From positions 1 to 42,870 of the forward strand of contig CALHVU010000003.1 of the NCBI GenBank assembly GCA_938036925.1: a DNA stretch of 42,870 nt, in the 5' to 3' direction. This stretch comes from an uncultured Atopobium sp. (GTDB lineage Bacteria; Actinomycetota; Coriobacteriia; Coriobacteriales; Atopobiaceae). Both the position numbers and the translations under genes were made by a program. The notes beneath the pieces are model-generated. The model worked only from the letters and a program-made list of their open reading frames with translations. It ran no database searches and was not told the origin of the DNA. Below are positions 24,649 through 32,734 of the stretch, in pieces; the stretch's first letter is position 1, and each line of letters begins with the position of its first letter.

Positions 24649-24680
24649 AATGAGCCCCAAACCAAAGTTTGGGGCTCATT
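24649..24680 (-). terminator. Terminator of the dehydratase activase inside element B
   Basis: Perfect 14-bp arms (24649-24662 and 24667-24680) around CAAA, followed on the minus strand by ATTTTTGG. Confidence 0.85.
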
Positions 24681-24716
24681 AACGTGCAAATTACAACTTT
24701 GTAGCTGGTCGCGCAG

Positions 24717-24780
24717 CAACTTCGCAGCCGATCACACTGGTTGCGCACCAACTTCGCAGCCAATTACGCGGGTTGCGCGG
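24717..24780. repeat. 32-bp tandem repeat next to element B
   Basis: Two 32-nt units (24717-24748 and 24749-24780) beginning CAACTTCGCAGCC. A related CTTCGCAGCCGAT-like stretch also follows element A at about 19680-19700, so the similarity of the two loci extends past the 305-bp boundary in a decayed form. Confidence 0.7.
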
Positions 24781-24847
24781 CTGGTCAGCGCGGGGTGCGC
24801 ACTCGCAGCAGCCACGACTGGCCGCCGCCGCAGACGCGTCGACCGCG

Positions 24848-27800
24848 CTACTTGACGCCGGCTTTCTTCTTGGCGCGCTCGATAGCAGCCATCTGCTCCT
24901 CGGAAAGCCTGATGGAACCGTAATCTTTTCCGTGGTCAGGCGCGGTGCGACCAAGATCGCCCAGGTTAGCACCGGTTGCTTCCAGTGCAGACATGTGGTG
25001 CGAAGAGCAGGAGTGGCCGCCTTCGCGGACAACGGAATCCAGGCCAAACTTGTCGCGACCGGTATACGGCATGGTTGCGTCATTGGTAACTGGGTCGTCT
25101 GCGTTTTCTAGTTTGAACTCGCCATTTACGCCGTTCTTGTAGTTCTCCTTAGCCACCGAAATCATCAGCTTGATACGGTTGAGCTGGTTAACCTCGGACG
25201 CACCTGGGTCGTAGTCGACAGCAACAATGTTGGACTCAGGGTGCATCTGACGCAGGCGCTTGATAACCGCCTTACCAACAACGTGGTTAGGTAGGCATGC
25301 AAATGGCTGAGCGCAGACGATGTTTGGCGTACCCGTCTCAATGAGGTCGCACATCTCGGCGGTGAGCAGCCAACCCTCGCCCATCGTGTTGCAGAGCGAG
25401 AGGATCTGACCAGCCTTCTCGGCCAGCTCATCGATGTTGGGGTACGGCTCAAAGCGCTCGGACTTCTCCAGCATCTTGTTGATTGGCGCGCGCAGGCCCT
25501 GGACCATCTTGATGCCCGCGATGTGCGTCATGCGGCTCTTGAACGAAGTGCCCAGTTCCTTGTGCGTGTTAATCGCGTTGGAGAGACCAAACAGGAAGAA
25601 GTCGACCAGGCCCGGAACGTTGGCCTCGCAGCCTTCGGACTCGATGACCTTGACCAGCTCGTTGTTAGCCGTTGGGTGGAACTTAACCAGAATCTCGCCA
25701 ACAACGCCGACGCGTGGTTTCTGGCGGTCGTTGACCACGGGCAGGCTGTCAAACAGCTCAATGGTGCGCTGACACTGCTTGTAAAATTCCTTGCGAGAAA
25801 TTCCGTTGATCTTGGAGCGTGTATCGGCCATGAGCTGGTCATACAGCTCATTTGCGGAACCCTTGACGGCCTCGTATGGGCGCACGCGATACAGCAGCTG
25901 CATAATCAAGTCGCCGTATAGCAGCGCGTAAACTGCCTTGATGAGCAAATCGGGCTTGAACAGCTTGAATCCTGGGTTGTCCTCGTCAAGGCCGGAAGCG
26001 GCGGAGATAGAAATGACCGGAATCTCTGGATGACCTGCGTCTTTGAGCGCCTTACGAATCAGTGCAATGTAGTTGGTTGCACGACAGCCACCGCCAGTCT
26101 GCGAAATCAGAACCGCGGTCTTGGTCAGATCATACTTGCCCGAAAGCACTGCCTCCATAATCTGGCCCGTGACCAGGATGGATGGGTAGCAGATGTCGTT
26201 GTTAACGTAGCGAAGGCCCATGTCAACGGCGCCCTGGTCAACCGAAGGCAGCAGCACAACGTTGTAGCCCGCACCCTTCAGCAGCTCCTCTACCAGCTCA
26301 AAGTGGATTGGCGCCATCTGCGGAGCCAGGATGGTGTAGCCCGCCTCCTGCATCTCCTTGGTGTAGCGGACCTTCTCGTAAGCTGCGGATTCTGCCTCGC
26401 GATACACCGGTGCACGGCGAGAAGAACTTGCGCTCCTGGCCTTTTCCAGAGAGCCATCGGCCATGCGAACACCCTGTGGCACGGCCTCGGTAACCAGGCC
26501 GGCAGCTGAAAGTCGCTCGAGCTCTGCCTGCTGCTCGTTCAAGGCAGCCATCAGTGAACGGATACGAATTCGCGCAGCACCCAAGTTGGAGACCTGGTCA
26601 ACCTTGAGCATGGTGTAGATCTTGCCCGAAGCCTCAAGAATCTCCTGGACCTGGTCGGTGGTCAGTGCGTCAAGGCCACAACCAAACGAGAAGAGCTGGA
26701 TGAGGTCCAGGTCGTTTCGGGATGCAACAAAGCGAGCCGCACGATACAGACGTGAGTGGTACATCCACTGGTCAACGATGCGGATTGGGCGCTCAGGCAT
26801 CATCTTATGAGCAACGGAATCCTCGGTGAGAACGGCAAAGCCAAAGGAAGAGACCAGCTCAGGGATGGCGTGGTTGATCTCTGGGTCGTTGTGATAGGGG
26901 CGACCTGCAAGAACAATACCGTGAGCGTCGTGCTCCTCAATCCAAGCAAGAGCCTCGTCACCTGCGCGGTGCATCTGGTCCTTGACGTTGATGTCTTCCT
27001 GCCATGCGGCCTCAACAGCGGCGTCAATTTCGGCGCGCGTAATGTGCTCGCCGCGGAAGCGACCCTTACCAGCCTGGGCGTCCTTCTCGCGCTGTTCACT
27101 GATAAGCTCGTACAAACGGCGCTTGAGCTCGTTCTTCTTGTCGTACGGAATGAACGGAGCCATATATTGGATGGACGGATCGGAGAGCTCGTCCACGTTG
27201 AGGCCTAGCGCCTGAGGGTAACTCATGACAATTGGGCAGTTGTAGTGGTTGGTTGCGGAGTCGTCCTCCTTGCGCTCCCAACGAATACACGGCATCCAAA
27301 TAAAGTCTGGGTCCTTGGCCAGCAGGTTCATGATGTGGCCGTGGGAAAGCTTTGCAGGATAGCAGGCGGACTCGGAAGGCATGGACTCGATACCTGCGTC
27401 GTACGTCTTTGCAGTGGTCTGGTCGGACAAAATGACCGAGAAGCCCAGCTTGGTGAAAAACGTGTGCCAGAACGGATAGTTCTCGTACATGTTCAGCGAG
27501 CGAGGAATACCAACGGTGCCGCGTGGAGCCTCGTCAGCGGGAAGCGACTCACGGTCAAACAGCAGCTTGTTCTTGAACGCAAAGAGGTTTGGCGCCTCGT
27601 TCTTCTTGGCACCACGCTTCTTACCTGCGCCTTTCTCGCAACGGTTACCGGTGATAAACCTGTGGCCGCTGCCAAAGTCGTTGATGGTAAGCATGCAGCT
27701 GTTAGGGCAGATGCGGCAGTGCGTGTTGGTAAGCTTGACCTGCAGGTTGTCGATGGACTCGCGGTCTAGCAGGGTGGATACGCCGTCAATGCCCGCACGG

Positions 27801-29602
27801 TCGCGGGCGAGAAGAGCGGCGCCGTAGGCACCCATGACGCCAGCGATGTCTGGACGAATGACGTCCCTGCCGGTGAGCAGCTCAAATGCGCGGAGCGTTG
27901 CGTCGGACATGAAGGTGCCGCCCTGGACGATGCAGTGCTCGCCAATCTCGCTGAAGTCGCGGAGCTTGATGACCTTGAACAGGGCGTTCTTGATGACGGA
28001 GTACGAAAGGCCAGCAGCAACGTCGCCGATGGTTGCGCCCTCCTTCTGCGCCTGCTTGACGCGGGAGTTCATGAAGACGGTACAACGGGAGCCCAGGTCA
28101 ACAGGGAGCTTTGCCTTAGTTGCAGCGGTTGCAAACTCGCGGACGTCCATCTTCATGGAGTCGGCAAAGGATGCAATAAAGGAGCCGCAGCCTGCAGAAC
28201 ATGCCTCGTTGAGCATGATGTGCTCAATGACACCGTCTTTGACCTGCAGGCACTTCATGTCCTGGCCGCCAATATCAAGAATGAAATCAACGTCTGGGAC
28301 AAAAGCTTTAGCACCGCGCAGGTGAGCGACGGTCTCAATCTCGCCCGAGTCTGCGCGCAGAGCCTCGATCAGGATGCCCTCGCCATAACCGGTGGTTGTG
28401 ACGTGGCCGATGATGCAGTCGGAAGGCATCTCGTCGTAGATGGAGTCCATGATCTTGCGAGCGGTGCCCAGGATATCGCCGTTGTTATTGTCGTACCAGG
28501 TGTAAAGCAGCTCGCCCTTCTCGCCAACAACAGCAGCCTTCATAGTGGTAGAACCTGCGTCGATGCCAATAAACACGCGGCCGTGGTAGTTGGCCAGCTG
28601 GCCCTTGGGGACCACCTCCTGGTCGTGACGAGCCTTGAAGTCGTCAAAGTCCTGCTGGGTAGCAAAGAGTGGGTCCAGACGAGCAACCTCGGAGCCCTGG
28701 ATATCCTTGAGGTTGTCCAGCGCTTCCATGACCTGCGTAAAGGTGATTGATCGATCGGACTCGCCCGCCAGAGCAGCGCCCGTTGCAACAAAGAGGTGGG
28801 CGTTCTTTGGCAAGACGATGTGCTCGTCGTCCAAGTTAAGCGTGATGTAGAAGCGACGGCGCAGCTCAGAGAGGTACTGCAGCGGGCCGCCGAGAAACGC
28901 GACGTAGCCGCGGATAGGGTGACCACAAGCCAGGCCCGAGACGGTCTGGTTTGCAACGGCCTGGAAGATGGAAGCTGCAATGTCGGCAGGAGCGGCACCC
29001 TCGTTGAGCAGCGGCTGAACGTCGGACTTAGCAAAAACGCCGCAGCGAGATGCAATTGGGTAAATCTGCTTGACGTCTTTTGCCAGCTCGTTGAGGCCGG
29101 TTGCGTCGGTCTTGAGGAGAGACGCCATCTGGTCGATAAACGCACCGGTACCACCTGCGCAGGTACCGTTCATGCGCTGCTCAATGCCGTTGTCAAAGTA
29201 GATGATCTTTGCGTCCTCACCGCCCAGCTCAATGGCTACGTCGGTCTGAGGGATCAGTGTCTCAACAGCGCGCTTGGAAGCGATGACCTCCTGGACAAAC
29301 TCCAGGTCAAGCCATTGCGCCAAGAGCATTCCGCCGGAACCGGTGATTGCGGCGTACATAGGTGTCTCGCCAATATGCTTCTGGGCTTTGACAAACAGGG
29401 AGCGCGCCGTTGCGCGAACGTCGGTGTGGTGACGCTCGTAGTTTGCGTAAACCAGCGTGCCGTCCTCGTCGATGACGGACAGCTTTACGGTTGTGGAACC
29501 GACGTCGATGCCCAGCATAAGGTGGGCCTGAGACAGGTCAAGTGGAACGTTTGGTGCAAGCTCTGCACCATTCTCTACCAGCTCAAACTTTGGACTAATC
29601 AT
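24848..29602 (-). CDS. Giant 2-hydroxyacyl-CoA dehydratase activase-related protein
   Basis: A 1584-residue iron-sulfur protein of the HgdC/BcrA-D activator family. Two ASKHA ATPase domains come first: residues about 30-290 (LGIDVGSTTVKLSVIDEDG; NGTCAGGTGAFIDQM; SRCGVFAKSDV) and about 330-600 (IGIDAGSTTMKAAVVGEKG; LDIGGQDMKCL; ACSAGCGSFIA; GSRCTVFMNSRV). The Cys residues in these loops are those that bind the activator [4Fe-4S] cluster. A CRICPNSC motif follows near residue 640, then a DUF2229-type domain (YENYPFWHTFF; SESACYPAKLSHGH) and a C-terminal HgdB/HgdC-related part. ATP-driven electron delivery is the family role; the target is unknown. Its start overlaps the TetR gene by 8 nt. No dehydratase subunit genes lie nearby. 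Confidence 0.9.
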   Translation of the reverse strand: MISPKFELVENGAELAPNVPLDLSQAHLMLGIDVGSTTVKLSVIDEDGTLVYANYERHHTDVRATARSLFVKAQKHIGETPMYAAITGSGGMLLAQWLDLEFVQEVIASKRAVETLIPQTDVAIELGGEDAKIIYFDNGIEQRMNGTCAGGTGAFIDQMASLLKTDATGLNELAKDVKQIYPIASRCGVFAKSDVQPLLNEGAAPADIAASIFQAVANQTVSGLACGHPIRGYVAFLGGPLQYLSELRRRFYITLNLDDEHIVLPKNAHLFVATGAALAGESDRSITFTQVMEALDNLKDIQGSEVARLDPLFATQQDFDDFKARHDQEVVPKGQLANYHGRVFIGIDAGSTTMKAAVVGEKGELLYTWYDNNNGDILGTARKIMDSIYDEMPSDCIIGHVTTTGYGEGILIEALRADSGEIETVAHLRGAKAFVPDVDFILDIGGQDMKCLQVKDGVIEHIMLNEACSAGCGSFIASFADSMKMDVREFATAATKAKLPVDLGSRCTVFMNSRVKQAQKEGATIGDVAAGLSYSVIKNALFKVIKLRDFSEIGEHCIVQGGTFMSDATLRAFELLTGRDVIRPDIAGVMGAYGAALLARDRAGIDGVSTLLDRESIDNLQVKLTNTHCRICPNSCMLTINDFGSGHRFITGNRCEKGAGKKRGAKKNEAPNLFAFKNKLLFDRESLPADEAPRGTVGIPRSLNMYENYPFWHTFFTKLGFSVILSDQTTAKTYDAGIESMPSESACYPAKLSHGHIMNLLAKDPDFIWMPCIRWERKEDDSATNHYNCPIVMSYPQALGLNVDELSDPSIQYMAPFIPYDKKNELKRRLYELISEQREKDAQAGKGRFRGEHITRAEIDAAVEAAWQEDINVKDQMHRAGDEALAWIEEHDAHGIVLAGRPYHNDPEINHAIPELVSSFGFAVLTEDSVAHKMMPERPIRIVDQWMYHSRLYRAARFVASRNDLDLIQLFSFGCGLDALTTDQVQEILEASGKIYTMLKVDQVSNLGAARIRIRSLMAALNEQQAELERLSAAGLVTEAVPQGVRMADGSLEKARSASSSRRAPVYREAESAAYEKVRYTKEMQEAGYTILAPQMAPIHFELVEELLKGAGYNVVLLPSVDQGAVDMGLRYVNNDICYPSILVTGQIMEAVLSGKYDLTKTAVLISQTGGGCRATNYIALIRKALKDAGHPEIPVISISAASGLDEDNPGFKLFKPDLLIKAVYALLYGDLIMQLLYRVRPYEAVKGSANELYDQLMADTRSKINGISRKEFYKQCQRTIELFDSLPVVNDRQKPRVGVVGEILVKFHPTANNELVKVIESEGCEANVPGLVDFFLFGLSNAINTHKELGTSFKSRMTHIAGIKMVQGLRAPINKMLEKSERFEPYPNIDELAEKAGQILSLCNTMGEGWLLTAEMCDLIETGTPNIVCAQPFACLPNHVVGKAVIKRLRQMHPESNIVAVDYDPGASEVNQLNRIKLMISVAKENYKNGVNGEFKLENADDPVTNDATMPYTGRDKFGLDSVVREGGHSCSSHHMSALEATGANLGDLGRTAPDHGKDYGSIRLSEEQMAAIERAKKKAGVK

Positions 29603-30302
29603 TGTTTTCCTCTCCGAGAACAAGAGTTGCAAGCGCAAATCGTGGGACATCTAGCTTGATTGGCTTGCCGTACAGATCGCCAGGTGCAACAAACATAAGG
29701 CCGGTCATAAGGCCTGCCATCTGCTCGTCGCTCTCGCGCATACCGCCGATTAACCAGCGGATAAGGACGCCGACCTCGGCAGAAATTGCGAAGGTCAGAT
29801 AGTAGTCAAAGAAGGGACCAAGTGCGCGCGGATCAAGATCGTGCAGGGCGCGCTGGGCGATAACCTCGTGTACCAGGTGCTTTAGCTTGTCCTGGAAGGC
29901 AGGGTCGCCGCCGTTACCCAGCAAAGGGCGCAGATAGAAGCCGTGCTTGCGAATGCTTCGGAGCATCTCCGTTGCGCCAGGGCATGGCTTGTAAGAGTCG
30001 ATTGCCTCCTTGAGCTCGGCAAGGTTCACGCGAGCGAGCTGCTCAACAGCAGGTCGAAGCTCCGCCAGCGCTTCCTTTTCGATGTGAAGCACCAGGTCAG
30101 GTATGTCTTTGTAGTGGGAGTAAAAGGTTCGACGCGTAAGGCCGGCGCGCTCCGTTACACCCGTGACGGTCACGGAAGTAAGGTCGCCGGTAGCGTCTAT
30201 CTCTTCTGCCAGGGCTTTTCTGAGCGCCGCGCGAGTTCTTGCGGTGCGTCGATCAAGCTTGCAAGCTGAAAAAACAGCAGGTACAGACAATGTCTCTGTC
30301 AT
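29595..30302 (-). CDS. TetR-family transcriptional regulator
   Basis: A 235-residue protein with an N-terminal three-helix DNA-binding domain: RRTARTRAALRKALAEEI, then VTVTGVTERAGLTRRTFYSHYKDIPDLVLHI (residues about 42-72), the TetR helix-turn-helix with the usual TFYxHYxD. The C-terminal domain is helical without a recognisable ligand signature. The start at 30302 is the first ATG before the domain, but its AGGAG lies about 15 nt upstream, so a slightly different start is possible. The last codons overlap the activase start by 8 nt, so regulator and activase form one operon. Dyads at 30420-30461 are the likely autoregulatory site. Confidence 0.88.
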   Translation of the reverse strand: MTETLSVPAVFSACKLDRRTARTRAALRKALAEEIDATGDLTSVTVTGVTERAGLTRRTFYSHYKDIPDLVLHIEKEALAELRPAVEQLARVNLAELKEAIDSYKPCPGATEMLRSIRKHGFYLRPLLGNGGDPAFQDKLKHLVHEVIAQRALHDLDPRALGPFFDYYLTFAISAEVGVLIRWLIGGMRESDEQMAGLMTGLMFVAPGDLYGKPIKLDVPRFALATLVLGEENND

Positions 30303-30419
30303 ACGTTTCTGAAGCCTCTCCTGGTTTGCAGGTACGTACTGGGTGCGCGGACGCGTGTGAGCGGTGCGGGCCGCGAACCGCAGGTGTTGCGGCAGCACAA
30401 CAACACCGTAGCACCCGAC

Positions 30420-30461
30420 TTATTGCACATACTGAGTATTATTGCACACCCTGTGCAATAA
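30420..30461. promoter_or_regulatory. TetR operator: three TTATTGCACA half-sites
   Basis: TTATTGCACA occurs at 30420-30429 and 30439-30448, with its exact complement TGTGCAATAA at 30452-30461. The last two form a perfect 23-bp dyad with a CCC spacer; the first is a direct copy 19 nt away. TTGCAC within the dyad on the minus strand could be the -35 of the tetR-activase promoter. Confidence 0.75.
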
Positions 30462-30534
30462 CTGCAACCTCGAGAAGACCGATTTTCTCGCCAGACTTGC
30501 TTTAACCGCTAGGGTTCTATTTTGGCCTGTTAGC

Positions 30535-30655
30535 GCGCCTGATTTCTGCAAAGAATCGGTGAATTTTGCCTAAAAGCATCAAAGAGTCTGTGGATTTGCC
30601 TGATTTTGTTAAAGAATCGGTGGCCCAAATACAGATTCTTTGCACTTTTCAGGCG
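30535..30655 (+). repeat. 121-bp element, copy 1
   Basis: Aligns without net gaps to 30845-30965. Internally it has three related sub-units built on AAAGAATCNGT and GCCTgattt, and ends with an imperfect stem around 30610-30645. It lies in the 30303-31226 spacer, which has no gene. Confidence 0.85.
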
Positions 30656-30768
30656 GGGTTTAAAGCGTGTCCGAGTTTGCCCTTTCATGGAGCCTGATTT
30701 TCTCGCCATGTCTGAACAATTTGCCGGAAAAGTGCACCATATCTGAGCTATTTGCCGGTTTTTCTCGC

Positions 30769-30796
30769 CAAGTCTGAGTAAATTTACTCAGACTTG
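30769..30796. repeat. Perfect 28-bp palindrome
   Basis: CAAGTCTGAGTAAA (30769-30782) is followed directly by its complement TTTACTCAGACTTG (30783-30796). It abuts a TTTCTCGCCA word (30761-30770) and lies midway between the two 121-bp elements. Confidence 0.85.
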
Positions 30797-30844
30797 ATGC
30801 CCTTTTCAGGCTCAAAATTTAGGGCCACGTAGTCTATCTTTCAC

Positions 30845-30965
30845 GCGCCTGATTTCATAAAAGATTCTGTAAATTTTGCCTAAAAAGGTAAAAGAAACTG
30901 TGGATTTGCCTGATTTTGTCAAAGAATCTGTATTCAAAATACAGATTCTTTGCACTTTTTAGGCG
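30845..30965 (+). repeat. 121-bp element, copy 2
   Basis: Same length and orientation as 30535-30655, offset 310 nt. Here the distal stem is a perfect 15-bp inverted repeat (30920-30934 and 30938-30952, loop CAA) followed by a T-run on the plus strand (30956-30960), so it could act as a terminator in that direction. Confidence 0.85.
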
Positions 30966-31105
30966 CGCATGCTGTTATGGCGCGCCTGGCGAGAAACCCC
31001 GTGCACTCCCCGCCGGCGCTTCGCGCGCTTGACCTGCAAGTTTGCCCGCACACGACGCTGTTACCACACAAAAAACCGGTGCCCACCTGCGTGAACACCG
31101 ATCTA

Positions 31106-31166
31106 ACCTGCATGTTATGTGGAGCTCCCAACTTGCACGCTCTCACCTGCATGTTATGTGGAGCTC
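31106..31166. repeat. 22-bp direct repeat in the spacer before deoA's 3' end
   Basis: A 22-nt sequence starting ACCTGCATGTTATG occurs at 31106-31127 and 31145-31166, period 39. Shorter ACCTGC and TTGCAC echoes surround it. The surrounding 30970-31226 spacer is GC-rich with no gene. Confidence 0.8.
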
Positions 31167-31226
31167 GGAACCCCGCGCGCTCGCGGCTCGTATCCGCGAC
31201 CCGCGCGCCGCAGCTGCGACCTGTAC

Positions 31227-32552
31227 TTACGCGAAGCGCTCGACGCCGTCCTTGGAGACGCGCGCAAAGAATAGCGGTTCCAGCTCGGGAGCGCTCTCGC
31301 CAAAGACCAGAGCCTCACGGAAGATGCGCTCGCCCTCGTCAAGACGGCTTTCATCTCCGGTCAGAAGCGTTGCAATAACATCGCCCTTCTCGACATAATC
31401 GCCGGTCTTGCGCTCAAGGATAATACCAGCTGCTGGGTCAATCGGATCGCCTTTCTTCTCGCGACCGGCGCCCAAAGCAACAGAGGAAATGCCCACCAGC
31501 TCAGCGTTCATAGAAGTGATATATCCGCTGGTCTCGGCCACAATGTCGCGGCGGAATGGCGCAGCTTCAAACTTAGTGGTGTCAAAGATGACCTCGTCGG
31601 TGCCGCCCTGAGCCTTGACCATCTGTGCCAGTTTAGCCAGACCCTCGCCGTTTGCAATCTGCTGACGAGCCAGCTTGCGGCAGTCCTCAACACTTCCCTT
31701 ACCTGCGAGGTTAAGCATGTTTGCAGCAAGTTCAACGCAGACATCGGTCAGATCCTCAGGACCCTCACCCTTGAGCGTGGACACTGCCTCAATAACCTCG
31801 AGGGAGTTGCCCACGTTTTTGCCAAGAGGTCGATCCATGCCAGTAATCAGCGCTGCGGTGGTGCGGCCGACGTGCTCGCCAATGGAAACCATGGCATCTG
31901 CCAGCTCAATTGCGGAGTCAACGTCCTTCATAAAGGCGCCGGAGCCGCACTTAACGTCCAGCAAAATACAGTCGGAGCCAGAAGCAATCTTCTTGCTCAT
32001 GATGCTCGACGCAATCAGAGGCACCGAGTCGACGGTTGCGGTAACGTCGCGCAGCGCGTAGAGCTTCTTGTCCGCGGGGACAAGATTGCCCGTCTGACCT
32101 GCAACGGCAACGCCAATCTCGGAGACCTGCTTGAAGAAATCTGGCTCGGAAATCTCAATGGAAAGTCCTGGAATTGCCTCAAGTTTGTCCAGCGTACCGC
32201 CCGTGTGACCCAGGCCGCGGCCGCTCATCTTGGCAACCTTGACACCCAAAGACGCAACAAGTGGGCCAACAACCAGCGTGGTCTTATCGCCAACGCCGCC
32301 GGTAGAGTGTTTGTCAACCTTAATACCCGGGATTGCCGAGAGGTCCATCATGTCGCCGGACTCTGCCATTGCCATGGTCAGGTGAGCCGTCTCATGCGCG
32401 GTCATACCCTTGTAGAAGATGGCCATCGCCAGAGCGGAAGCCTGATAATCGGGAATATCCCCAGCTACATAGCCCGAGACAAAGTAATCAATCTCGGCGT
32501 CGGTAAGCTCGCCACCGTCGCGTTTCTTTTCAATCACGTCGTACATGCGCAT
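31227..32552 (-). CDS. deoA: Pyrimidine-nucleoside (thymidine) phosphorylase
   Basis: Reversibly cleaves thymidine, deoxyuridine or uridine with phosphate to base and (deoxy)ribose-1-phosphate. The 441-residue protein starts MRMYDVIEKKRDGGELTDAEIDYFV, the family's helical domain, and carries the phosphate-binding signature KHSTGGVGDKTTLVVGPL near residue 82 and MSGRGLGHTGGTLDKLE near residue 108. The C-terminal domain (AELVGISSVALGAG...DPAAGIILE) is complete. AGAGG lies 7 nt before the ATG at 32552. Sequence alone does not tell DeoA from Pdp specificity. It lies downstream of cdd in the nucleoside operon, but a terminator between them suggests partial uncoupling. Confidence 0.95.
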   Translation of the reverse strand: MRMYDVIEKKRDGGELTDAEIDYFVSGYVAGDIPDYQASALAMAIFYKGMTAHETAHLTMAMAESGDMMDLSAIPGIKVDKHSTGGVGDKTTLVVGPLVASLGVKVAKMSGRGLGHTGGTLDKLEAIPGLSIEISEPDFFKQVSEIGVAVAGQTGNLVPADKKLYALRDVTATVDSVPLIASSIMSKKIASGSDCILLDVKCGSGAFMKDVDSAIELADAMVSIGEHVGRTTAALITGMDRPLGKNVGNSLEVIEAVSTLKGEGPEDLTDVCVELAANMLNLAGKGSVEDCRKLARQQIANGEGLAKLAQMVKAQGGTDEVIFDTTKFEAAPFRRDIVAETSGYITSMNAELVGISSVALGAGREKKGDPIDPAAGIILERKTGDYVEKGDVIATLLTGDESRLDEGERIFREALVFGESAPELEPLFFARVSKDGVERFA

Positions 32553-32575
32553 AGTTGAACCTCTTTTCGCTGTTC

Positions 32576-32625
32576 GCGTTCGTTGCCGTTCGCGGCGCCG
32601 TCAGGCGCGTTCGTTGCCGTTCGCG
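32576..32625. repeat. 19-bp direct repeat in the deoA leader
   Basis: A 19-nt word starting GCGTTCGTTGCC occurs at 32576-32594 and 32607-32625, period 31, about 25 nt upstream of the deoA start. CGTTCGCG echoes extend it. Confidence 0.8.
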
Positions 32626-32635
32626 TTAACTCTCT

Positions 32636-32672
32636 AGTAAAAGAGCCGGTAGCGAGAAACTCTACCGGCTCG
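32636..32672 (-). terminator. Terminator between cdd and deoA
   Basis: Arms GAGCCGGTAG (32644-32653) and CTACCGGCTC (32663-32672), followed on the minus strand by TTTTAC. It would reduce read-through from the nucleoside operon into deoA. Confidence 0.8.
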
Positions 32673-32734
32673 CAATTTCATGTAACCTATCAGGTTATCT
32701 GCACCCGAAAGCGCAGGCTGCTTGACACCGCAGC

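Larger units (their letters stand above)
24386..24690 (+). repeat. 305-bp element, copy B
   Basis: Same length and orientation as copy A (19371-19675), 5015 bp downstream. It holds a perfect 22-bp inverted repeat (24466-24487 and 24604-24625), inner arms AACTTTTT/AAAAAGTT, and the terminal hairpin 24649-24680. It lies in the 24216-24847 spacer between convergent lacI and the dehydratase activase; the remainder of that spacer has no gene, only the 32-bp repeats at 24717-24780 and GC-rich sequence. Confidence 0.9.

Noticed and set aside
19371..24690. The PTS block as a composite transposon
   Set aside because: The repeats carry no transposase frame, are direct, and no target-site duplication could be seen; only a repeat-bounded cassette is claimed.
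19580..24700. A small protein (MNTPTKRIFYLFGP...) encoded in both 305-bp elements
   Set aside because: There is no Shine-Dalgarno before either ATG, the frame runs through the terminator hairpin, and it ends differently in the two copies; the conservation is at nucleotide level.
27935..29659. Two long plus-strand open frames opposite the dehydratase activase
   Set aside because: They mirror the strongly biased codons of the activase and show no ribosome site or motif.
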